Positions 1-6,718 of a stretch of DNA of 64,000 bases are shown here, in pieces. Location: positions 6,185,001 to 6,249,000 of the forward strand of contig NZ_CP108370.1 of the NCBI RefSeq assembly GCF_035953295.1. Direction: 5' to 3'. This DNA comes from Streptomyces sp. NBC_01335 (lineage in GTDB: Bacteria; Actinomycetota; Actinomycetes; Streptomycetales; Streptomycetaceae). Position 1 is the first letter of the stretch. Every line of letters starts with the position of its first letter. Below the pieces are notes generated by a model, which worked only from the letters and a program-made list of their open reading frames with translations, was not told the origin of the DNA and did not search any database. The position numbers and the translations under genes are program-made.

Positions 1-1221
1 ACCCAGCACCGCGACCCCCGCGCTCACCCCGAGCTGCCGGAACGTACCGCTGATGCCCGAGGCCATCCCGGAGCGGGAGAAGTCGACGACGCCCACGGCG
101 GTCGAGGCGAGCGGCGGGTTCACCAGCCCGGCGCCGAACCCGCCCAGCACCAGCCCGGGGAGGAAGTGTTCCCAGCCGGAGCGTGCGCCGACCCCGCCCA
201 TCAGCAGGAGACCGGCGCCCACCAGGAGCAGCCCGCCACCGATCAGGAAGCGGGGCGGAACCCTGGCGCCGAGCCGGCCCGCGAGCAGAGAGGCGAGGAG
301 CATCGCCAGCGAGGAGGCCAGCAGCCGCACCCCCGTCTCCAGCGAGGAGTACCGGAGCACTTCCTGGAAGTGCACGGCGAGGAAGAGGAACATCGCGAAC
401 AGCGAGCCGTTCATCGCGAACGCCGCGACGGACCCGCCGACGAAGGTCGGGATACGGAACAGCCGCAGCTCGAACATCGGCTCCGCCACCCGCGCTTCGA
501 CGACGAGGAAGGCCGCCAGCAGCACCCCGCCCACGACGAGGAAGGTGAACACGCGGGAGTCGCTCCAGCCGCCCTCGCCCGCGCGGATCAGGCCGTAGCC
601 GAGGGTCGCGAGGCCCGAGGTCAGCAGGGCGAACCCGGGCCAGTCGAGCCGGCGGGCGGACGGTGAGCGGGACTCGTCCACCCGCAGTACGACGATCAGG
701 ACGACCAGGACGCCGACCGGCACGTTGACCAGGAAGACGCCCCGCCAGCTGATGCCACTGGAGATCAGCCCGCCGGCGACCGGGCCGATCGCGGAGGCGA
801 GGCCGGTGACCATACCCCACACGCCGAACGCCGTGCCGCGCTCCTTGCCCTCGAAGCTGCCCGCGAGCAGCGCCAGTCCGGTCGCGAACATCACCGAGCC
901 GCCCATGCCCTGGAAGATCCGGGCGAGGACCAGCATCGACGGAGACTGGGCCAGGCCGCACAGGAGGGAGGCGAGCGTGAAGAGGACGACGCCGAGGGCG
1001 TAGAGGCGTCGGCGCCCGAACCGGTCCGCGAGGGTCCCGCTCGTCAGCAGCAGGGCCGCGAGCGCGAGGGCGTATCCGTCGATCACCCACTGGAGGTCCG
1101 AGAACCCGGCGTTCAGGTCCTCCTGCACGTCGGGCATGACGACGTAGACGACGGTGGTGTCCAGCAGGAGCATGAACGTCCCGCCGCAGACCCCCAGCAG
1201 CGTCCACCACTTCTTCCGCAT
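1..1221 (-). CDS. MFS drug-efflux transporter, DHA2 (EmrB/QacA) family, partial
   Basis: Proton-coupled multidrug exporter of the inner membrane. The reading frame from the ATG at 1221 is open to the window edge, giving about 407 residues of a family that usually has 14 membrane helices and about 480-520 residues, so the C-terminus lies outside. The N-terminus shows a first helix with the family-typical LLLDTTVV..V.MPD stretch, then QWVIDGYAL, the motif-A-like loop LADRFGRRR, and the antiporter motif C GPVAGG. It starts 201 bp downstream of pstB and a strong hairpin lies between them, so it is probably a separate transcript. The family is secure; the substrate cannot be inferred. Confidence 0.88.
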   Translation of the reverse strand, partial: MRKKWWTLLGVCGGTFMLLLDTTVVYVVMPDVQEDLNAGFSDLQWVIDGYALALAALLLTSGTLADRFGRRRLYALGVVLFTLASLLCGLAQSPSMLVLARIFQGMGGSVMFATGLALLAGSFEGKERGTAFGVWGMVTGLASAIGPVAGGLISSGISWRGVFLVNVPVGVLVVLIVVLRVDESRSPSARRLDWPGFALLTSGLATLGYGLIRAGEGGWSDSRVFTFLVVGGVLLAAFLVVEARVAEPMFELRLFRIPTFVGGSVAAFAMNGSLFAMFLFLAVHFQEVLRYSSLETGVRLLASSLAMLLASLLAGRLGARVPPRFLIGGGLLLVGAGLLLMGGVGARSGWEHFLPGLVLGGFGAGLVNPPLASTAVGVVDFSRSGMASGISGTFRQLGVSAGVAVLG

Positions 1222-1264
1222 CTCTGCTTCCTTCGCTCGTGTCGGCCGGACCTGTGCCGGACCG

Positions 1265-1303
1265 ACGAACGCGCCGCCGGAAAGGGTCCGGCGGCGCGTT
1301 CGT
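1265..1303 (-). terminator. 17-bp perfect hairpin between pstB and the MFS gene
   Basis: Perfect 17-bp arms (1265-1281 and 1287-1303) with a 5-nt loop. It lies about 120 bp past the pstB stop and 44 bp before the MFS start. It is most simply the terminator of the Pst-like operon; because it is so close to the MFS gene it could also act as a leader hairpin or operator. Confidence 0.6.
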
Positions 1304-1422
1304 CCCGCGGTCCATGCTTGCGAGCGGGGTGTCAGAAGTCCAAGACCTGGTATTTCGGGATGACCGAACTTCTGCTTATGGCGTACGGGTTGATCCCGGG
1401 AGAAGCCGTGTCGTGCGTCGGC

Positions 1423-2286
1423 TCAGCCGAACCGCCCGTTGACGTAGTCGGCCGTGCGCGCGTCCCGGGGGGAGGCGAACATGGCCTGGGTGTCGCCGTG
1501 TTCGACGATGAGGCCGGGCGTCCCCTGCGAGGCGAGGAAGAACGCGCAGGTGTCCGAGACACGGGCGGCCTGCTGCATGTTGTGGGTGACGATGACGATG
1601 GTCACCTCCGACTTCAGCTCGGCGATGGTCTCCTCGATACGCCGCGTCGAGGTCGGGTCGAGCGCGGAGCACGGCTCGTCCATCAGCAGGACGCGGGGGC
1701 GCACCGCGAGGGAGCGGGCGATGCACAGGCGCTGCTGCTGGCCGCCGGAGAGCGCGCCGCCTGGCTGGCGCAGCCGGTCCTTGACCTCCCGCCACAGCCC
1801 CGCCTTGGTCAGGCACTCCTCGACCAGGTCGTCGCGGGCGTCGCGGCCGGCCTTGATGGCGTTGAGCTTGAGGCCCGCCAGGACGTTGTCGTACAGCGAC
1901 ATCGCGGGGAACGGGTTGGGCTTCTGGAACACCATGCCGATGTTGCGGCGGGCCTGCGTGATGCGGCGGCCCCGGTCGTAGATGTCGTCGCCGTCCAGCA
2001 GCACCCGGCCGGCCAGTGAGGCCGAACCGATCAGCTCGTGCATCCGGTTGAGGATGCGCAGGAACGTCGACTTGCCGCAGCCCGACGGGCCGATGAGGGC
2101 GGTGACCTGGCGGGCGGGCATGGTCAGCGAGACCCGGTCCAGGACCTTGTGGTCGCCGAACCACGCGGAGATCTCTTCGGCCTCCAGGGTGGCGGGACCC
2201 TGACCGCGGATGACACGCGGCTGGATCAGGGTGTCGGTGAAGTCGTCGCGGTCGGCGGCCGCGCCGGTCGTGTCGGTGGTGGTCAT
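1423..2286 (-). CDS. pstB: Phosphate ABC transporter ATP-binding protein PstB-like
   Basis: Energises a Pst-type importer by ATP hydrolysis on the cytoplasmic face of PstC/PstA. 287 residues, slightly longer than the usual ~255-260 because of an N-terminal Thr/Asp-rich extension. Visible are Walker A GPSGCGKST, the Q-loop within GMVFQKPNPFP, signature LSGGQQQRL, Walker B VLLMDEP, the switch His in IVTHNM, and the family-typical C-terminus YVNGRFG. The start is the ATG at 2286. It is the last gene of a locus whose permeases lie 9 kb upstream, separated by PstS-like and surface-protein genes. That layout is unlike a standard pstSCAB operon, and no phoU is seen. Phosphate as substrate is inferred from family similarity. 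Confidence 0.9.
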   Translation of the reverse strand: MTTTDTTGAAADRDDFTDTLIQPRVIRGQGPATLEAEEISAWFGDHKVLDRVSLTMPARQVTALIGPSGCGKSTFLRILNRMHELIGSASLAGRVLLDGDDIYDRGRRITQARRNIGMVFQKPNPFPAMSLYDNVLAGLKLNAIKAGRDARDDLVEECLTKAGLWREVKDRLRQPGGALSGGQQQRLCIARSLAVRPRVLLMDEPCSALDPTSTRRIEETIAELKSEVTIVIVTHNMQQAARVSDTCAFFLASQGTPGLIVEHGDTQAMFASPRDARTADYVNGRFG

Positions 2287-2348
2287 GGTGACTCCAGAAG
2301 GTACGGCGAGATGGTCTGCGTGTTGGGGGAGCGTGAACGGTGGGACGG

Positions 2349-3269
2349 TCACAGGAGGTTGGGCAGCAGGGCGGTCAACGCCCCCGCGTCCGCGATGCCG
2401 AGGGCGGCGAGCAGCGGTGCTCCGCAGGCCCAGGTCTGCCAGCGTCCCCAGACGCGGTGGGCACCCACGGTGAGCAGGGCGGCGACGAGCAGGGCCTGCG
2501 TCCACAGGAACACCTGGAGCCACGCGTCCTGCTCGCCCTTCAGCGCCTGCTCGGGCTCGGTGATCCAGCCGGTGCGCAGCACGCGCGGCGGGCTGGGCTG
2601 GACAGGAGTGACGAGCCTGGCGTCGACCCGCAGGGTGCCGGAGGGGGTGTACGGTCCGCCGGTCGCGGTGATCAGGGTCAGCCGTCCCTCGCCGGAGGCC
2701 AGGGGGGCGGGGAGCGGGTCGCCCGCCCGGCGGACACCGGTCACCTCGTAACCGACCTTCGCCTGGCCGGTGGTCACCTCGATCAGGGAGCCGGCCGGCA
2801 GGTTGTGCAGGCCGCCGAAGGGCCCGCCGTACCCCCATTGGCGGCCCATCACGATGGAGGTGCCCGCCTGGCCGGGCAGCGGGGTGTCGCGGCGGTGGCC
2901 CGGACCGGACATCAACACGGAAGAGGTGGTGCCCTCCGCGACGACCTCCTCCACGTCGAGCACGGGGATGCGCAGCAGCGCGACGGGGGCGCCCGGTTCG
3001 AGCGCCTTGCCGTCGAAGGTCTGCTGGCCCACCGGGGCCGTACCGAGGGCGAGCTGCTCCCGCAGATCATCGTGGGCGACCTGCTGGTCGCGGGCGTGCT
3101 GGAGGTGGCCGACGACGGTGAGGTTCGCGGCGAACCCGAACAGCACGGCGGCGAGCACGCAGAGCGCGGCGCCGGTCACGGCGAGGCCGGCCCGGGAAGG
3201 CGCCGCGGCCGGGCGGGGCGGCTTCTGGTCGGGCGGTGCGGCCGGGGGCGGCGGTGCGAGCACGGACAC
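2349..3269 (-). CDS. Sortase-fold membrane protein lacking catalytic His and Cys (pseudo-sortase)
   Basis: 306 residues from the GTG at 3269, which has an AGGAG about 10 nt upstream; an in-frame GTG at 3395 is a weaker alternative. A Pro-rich N-terminus is followed by one membrane helix, a sortase-like beta-barrel domain, and two C-terminal hydrophobic segments. The conserved scaffold (GPGH..TPLPGQ.G, then GYGGPF..L..L..G, then LTLIT) aligns well with class E/F sortases. At the catalytic positions, however, the His of the usual GHR is Arg (MGRQ) and the Cys of the usual TC is Ala (TATGG); only the C-terminal Arg (TLRVDARL) remains. It should therefore not transpeptidate. It sits directly downstream of an LAxTG surface protein, which suggests a binding or scaffolding role. 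Fold assignment is confident; function is unknown. Confidence 0.75.
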   Translation of the reverse strand: MSVLAPPPPAAPPDQKPPRPAAAPSRAGLAVTGAALCVLAAVLFGFAANLTVVGHLQHARDQQVAHDDLREQLALGTAPVGQQTFDGKALEPGAPVALLRIPVLDVEEVVAEGTTSSVLMSGPGHRRDTPLPGQAGTSIVMGRQWGYGGPFGGLHNLPAGSLIEVTTGQAKVGYEVTGVRRAGDPLPAPLASGEGRLTLITATGGPYTPSGTLRVDARLVTPVQPSPPRVLRTGWITEPEQALKGEQDAWLQVFLWTQALLVAALLTVGAHRVWGRWQTWACGAPLLAALGIADAGALTALLPNLL

Positions 3270-3296
3270 GATGGGTGCACTCCTGGTCGACGGTAC

Positions 3297-3328
3297 GGGG
3301 AGGGGTGGGGTGGGGTGGGGTGGGGTGG
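3297..3328 (+). repeat. GGGGT pentamer tandem repeat, potential G-quadruplex
   Basis: Runs of four G separated by single T or A, about six G4 tracts in 32 bp on the plus strand. It lies in the spacer between the LAxTG protein gene and the pseudo-sortase start, upstream of the likely GTG start of the latter. A G-quadruplex here would sit on the non-template strand of neither gene (both are transcribed from minus), so it would form in the template strand. Confidence 0.6.
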
Positions 3329-3456
3329 CCGGCGCGACAGCCTCCGCCCGGAACGCGGGGACCTGCTCCGCGCCGCCGGGCCCGGACCGCCACACGAGGT
3401 GGCGGCCCGGGCTCGCGGCGGACGGGTCGGTCAGGGGCCGGTTGGCCCGGGACGGG

Positions 3457-4878
3457 TCAGTGACGCGGGGCGGTGAAGCGGAGCATGCCCTTGCGGCGCA
3501 CGTGAAGCACGAGGGCGGCGCCCGCGGCGATCAGCGCGAGGCCACCGAGTGCGGCCGTGCCGAGCTCGGCGCCGGTGGAGGCGAGTACGCCGCCGGAGCC
3601 GGAGTCGGTGCCCAGGCCGCCCGTGTCCGATCCGCCCGAACCGGAGCCCCCGGTGTCGGAGCCGCCGGTGGAGGCGTCGGGACTCGTGGTGTCGCTGGGG
3701 TCGGCGGTGGGGCTGTCGGTCGGGTCGTCGGTCGCGCCGGCGCCCGTGCTGAACGCGAACTCGACGCTCTGCCCGCCGGACGCGTCCTCCGCCAGTGTGA
3801 GGGTGTGGTCGCCGTCCTCGATGTCGTCGGGCACGGTGAACGCGTACTCGTTGACCGTGCCTTCCGCGTCCGCGGTCGCGTCGGCGAGGGCGGTGCCGCC
3901 GTCGAGGTCGGCCTTGACGGCGGCAGACGCGGTGAATCCGTGCGCGGTGATCTTCACGGTGTCACCGGGCTCCAGCGCGGGGTCGGCTTCGAGGGTGTTG
4001 CCTTCGGAGTCGGTGACCACCAGGTCCTCGGACCCACCGGGGGCGGGAGTCGTGGGGGGCGGGGTGGTGGGGGTGTTCGCCTCCAGGAAGCTGAGGTAGC
4101 CGTCCGACTCGGACGGCGCGTACGACTGGGTGTCGGTGGGCGCGAACGCCAGATGGAAGTAGGACGAACCACTCGTCGCCGGCGCGGTGAGGGTGAACTC
4201 TGCCTTGCCGTCCACCACATCGGCTTCCCCGATCGTCACCGGTTCCGCGGTCTCGGTGGCCTTCGACCCGAGTGTCACCCGCCCGGCGGCGCCTTCCGGC
4301 GCCACGTTGGCGACCAGGGTGTACGTCGTGCCCAGCTCGGGCTGGGCGGGAACGCTGGACAGGGTGATGCCGGTGGTCTTCTGCTCCAGGACCGACCAGG
4401 AGTCCCCCTCGACCTCGATGAGGACGGTGAAGGCGGGCGCGTCGGCGGCGTTCAGGCCGCAGTTGAGACCGATGGTGTAGACGCCGTCGAGTGACGCCTC
4501 GGGGATGGCGTTGAGGAGACGCTGCTTCAGCGTGGGATACGGAAAGCCCACGTTGTCGGCCAGGGTGCCGGAGAAGGCCTCCGTCGTGCTCGGGGCGGAC
4601 TCCAACTTGGCCAGATTCCCGGCGAAATCGGTGCCGGGAATGTCCACGGCCAGTGCGGAGGTGACGGTGTCCGCCGGGCAGGGGCCGTCCGTCTCGACGC
4701 GCGTGACCAGGAGAGGAGTGTCGATGCTGCCGCTCGACGGGGTCAGCTTGAGCGAACCGATGGTGGTGAACGCGTGTGCTTGTGTCGCCGAGGCGAGGAC
4801 GGCTGCCAGTGCCGCCAACAGCAGGGCACAACTCATCAGCAGTGCCACAGGGGATCTCAGTGGTGTTGGACGGTTCAT
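3457..4878 (-). CDS. LAxTG-motif cell-wall surface protein with Ig-like domains
   Basis: 473 residues from the ATG at 4878, preceded by a GGGGGG-rich ribosome site. There is a signal peptide (MNRPTPLRSPVALLMS.. to about residue 35, ending AHA), then a beta-rich extracellular part with Ig/filamin-like repeats (GSKATETAEPVTIGEADVV, and VKADLDGG..LADATADAEG near the C-terminus). A Gly/Ser/Asp/Thr linker leads to the sorting signal LASTG, a hydrophobic helix and a basic RRKG tail. LAxTG is the form used by Streptomyces class E sortases, so covalent anchoring is expected, though not by the neighbouring sortase-fold protein, which lacks catalytic residues. Its place inside a Pst-like locus suggests a role at the cell surface near the binding proteins. 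Confidence 0.8.
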   Translation of the reverse strand: MNRPTPLRSPVALLMSCALLLAALAAVLASATQAHAFTTIGSLKLTPSSGSIDTPLLVTRVETDGPCPADTVTSALAVDIPGTDFAGNLAKLESAPSTTEAFSGTLADNVGFPYPTLKQRLLNAIPEASLDGVYTIGLNCGLNAADAPAFTVLIEVEGDSWSVLEQKTTGITLSSVPAQPELGTTYTLVANVAPEGAAGRVTLGSKATETAEPVTIGEADVVDGKAEFTLTAPATSGSSYFHLAFAPTDTQSYAPSESDGYLSFLEANTPTTPPPTTPAPGGSEDLVVTDSEGNTLEADPALEPGDTVKITAHGFTASAAVKADLDGGTALADATADAEGTVNEYAFTVPDDIEDGDHTLTLAEDASGGQSVEFAFSTGAGATDDPTDSPTADPSDTTSPDASTGGSDTGGSGSGGSDTGGLGTDSGSGGVLASTGAELGTAALGGLALIAAGAALVLHVRRKGMLRFTAPRH

Positions 4879-5025
4879 GGGCGATTCCCCCCAGGGTTTC
4901 GATGGATGGATGGAAGGTCGTTCGGGGCAGGTCGTCGACACGCCGTCGTTCGGCCGGAGGCCGGGCCGGGCGGCGCCGGACCCGCCCTCCGGGCGGACGG
5001 CGCCCCTTTCGACACACGCCCTGGT

Positions 5026-5292
5026 CGAGGCCGGTCAGCCCGGTGCTGCCGCAGGCGGTGCCGAGGGTGCCGAAGCCGCGGGCGGTGACGGTGGAGGTGG
5101 CGGCGCAGACCTTGGAATCAGGACCGTGTCGCCGAGGGCGTTCACGACATCGTCGGTCGTGTCCGAGCCGACGCCGGCCAGGATGCGGTACTCGCCGGCC
5201 GCCGGGTCCGCGGCGGCGGTCGGAGCGGTCAGTGCGCCGAGACCGAGCGCCGGCGTGACGACGACCGTACGGGCGCGGAACAAGACCTTCAC
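5026..5292 (-). pseudogene. Internally deleted duplicate of the adjacent substrate-binding protein gene
   Basis: The GTG at 5292 with a GAAGGAGAG site begins a product that matches the N-terminus of the intact neighbour (AGEYRILAGVGSDTTDDVVN versus AEYRTLAGVGSDTTQDVVN). At about 5115-5121 it jumps, in a different frame, to a match with the last ~30 residues of the same neighbour (SKVCAATSTVTARGFGTLG). About 250 central codons are missing. The N-terminal frame ends at a stop at 5035 after 85 codons, and the C-terminal frame has lost its own stop. It is the remnant of a tandem duplication. A short secreted peptide could still be made. Confidence 0.85.
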
Positions 5293-5362
5293 GTGCTCTC
5301 CTTCGCGGGTGTCTTCGCGTGACCGAACCGTCGAGGCCCGGCCGCGGGGAATACGCCTGGGA

Positions 5363-5388
5363 GCCGGGCACCCCCAGGGGTGCCCGGC
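5363..5388 (-). terminator. 12-bp hairpin after the substrate-binding protein gene
   Basis: Arms GCCGGGCACCCC / GGGGTGCCCGGC with a 2-nt loop. A second nested inverted repeat (5415-5433 with 5450-5467) overlaps the end of the upstream gene. Together they probably end transcription of the intact binding-protein gene before the remnant copy. Confidence 0.65.
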
Positions 5389-5464
5389 CGTGGTGCTCGG
5401 CGGTGCGGTGTGACTGAAGCGTGTTGCGAAAGTCCCGCTATTCCGCGCTACTTTCGCGCCGGCT

Positions 5465-6451
5465 TCAGTTGAGGCCCGTGATCGCGGTCGCGCCGCAGGC
5501 GGTGCCGAGGGTGCCGAAGCCGTAGGCGGTGATGGTGGAGGTGGCGGCGCAGACCTTCGAGGTCGATCCGACGAAGGTGGACGCGACGGTGGCGTCGCTG
5601 AGCTTCGCCGTGGGGACGACGTTGTAGACGTCGCGGGTGTAGGTGAAGCCGGAGTTGAGGGCGCCACCGCTGATGGGCGAAGTGCCGTTGACCTTGATCA
5701 GGGCGGTGGAGCCGTGGATGTCGCTGACCGTACCGGTGGCCTGGGCGATGTACTGGGCCACCGAGTACGGGGCGATGTCACCGGCGGTGTTCAGGGCGAC
5801 GCCGTTGTTCTCCTGGACCGTCTGGTCGACGCAGGAACCGACCTGCGCGTCCGTCAGGCCGAGCTTCTCCAGGAAGAAGGAGCGGGTGCCCGAACCGGTC
5901 TGGGGGAGCAGCGGGGTGAGGGTCACGCCGTTCAGCGTGGTCGTGGTGCACTGGTAGACGGCCTTCAGCTGCGCCGTGGTGAGGTCCTGGGCGCCGGCGG
6001 CGTAGAGCGCGCTGTCGGTGCGGACCGCGACGGAGACCGCGTCCTTGGCGAAGGGGATCCAGGTCAGGGTGGTGCCCGCCGTCTTGATGCCACGCGAGGA
6101 GCGGGCGAAGTCGATGCAGTCGACGGTGGTGTCGGCGACGTCTGCGGCGAGAGCGGTGATACCGGCGGAGGAGCCGTTGGGCCGGTTGACCACACAGTTG
6201 GTGGCGCGGGTCTTGATCGTCGCCGTGCCGGTGGCGTCGTAGGAGGCGATGATCTTGCTGCCCGAGGAGTTCAGGACCGTGTTGCCGAGGGCGTTCACGA
6301 CGTCCTGGGTCGTGTCCGAACCGACACCTGCCAGGGTGCGGTACTCGGCGGCCGGCGGGTCGGCGACGGCGGCCGGGGCGGCGAAGGCGCCGAAGGCGAG
6401 AGCGACAGTACCGACGACGGCACCGGCACGAACACGAGACGTGACGTTCAC
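5465..6451 (-). CDS. Secreted PstS-like substrate-binding protein
   Basis: 328 residues from the GTG at 6451, preceded by a strong GGAGGAG site. The signal peptide is followed by the ABC-phosphate-type fold: LAGVGSDTTQDVVNALGNTV, FARSSRGIK, WIPFAKDAVSVAV and the ligand-loop-like QTGSGTRSFF. It has no lipobox and no C-terminal membrane anchor, unlike the two larger binding proteins upstream, so it is probably released or wall-associated. Paired cysteines near the C-terminus (VCAAT..GTACGAT) suggest a disulfide. It has its own transcript unit, with terminators on both sides. A deleted second copy lies immediately downstream. Ligand identity is not provable from sequence. Confidence 0.8.
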   Translation of the reverse strand: MNVTSRVRAGAVVGTVALAFGAFAAPAAVADPPAAEYRTLAGVGSDTTQDVVNALGNTVLNSSGSKIIASYDATGTATIKTRATNCVVNRPNGSSAGITALAADVADTTVDCIDFARSSRGIKTAGTTLTWIPFAKDAVSVAVRTDSALYAAGAQDLTTAQLKAVYQCTTTTLNGVTLTPLLPQTGSGTRSFFLEKLGLTDAQVGSCVDQTVQENNGVALNTAGDIAPYSVAQYIAQATGTVSDIHGSTALIKVNGTSPISGGALNSGFTYTRDVYNVVPTAKLSDATVASTFVGSTSKVCAATSTITAYGFGTLGTACGATAITGLN

Positions 6452-6664
6452 TGTTTTCTCCTCCGTGGAAACGGATTCCATGTGTACGGATGACAAGGAA
6501 GGGAGCAGTGGAGCAATCCGGATTTCGTTGCTTCCGGCCCGTCGGCCGGCGGTGCCTACACTTCCCGATCGGAACGCGGGCGGCCACAAATCCGAGGGGC
6601 GGATCAGATGAATGGATTGTTTCCTGCGCCACCCTTGGAGGTTCCGGGTGTGCTGCCGGGAAAT

Positions 6665-6702
6665 CGCGCCTTCTCGGAGAGGAATTGATCCGAGAAGGCG
6701 CG
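6665..6702 (-). terminator. 14-bp hairpin downstream of the large PstS-like gene
   Basis: Perfect arms CGCGCCTTCTCGGA and TCCGAGAAGGCGCG (6665-6678, 6689-6702), starting 17 bp past the stop of the gene ending at 6719. It separates the pstC-pstA-binding protein transcript from the next gene. Confidence 0.75.
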
Positions 6703-6718
6703 TATCACCCCACCGCTC

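Noticed and set aside
1376..3393. Several long frames overlapping pstB and the sortase-like gene on both strands
   Set aside because: Arg/Pro/Ala-rich shadow frames typical of high-GC DNA; no domain signatures, whereas the chosen frames carry clear motifs.
2770..4494. 574-codon plus-strand frame opposite the LAxTG and sortase-like genes
   Set aside because: Gly/Arg/Val-rich composition and no motif; antisense to better-supported genes.
5035..5667. 210-codon frame spanning the binding-protein end and the remnant as one gene
   Set aside because: It starts inside the intact gene in another frame and crosses two hairpins; only its last part is the duplicated N-terminus.
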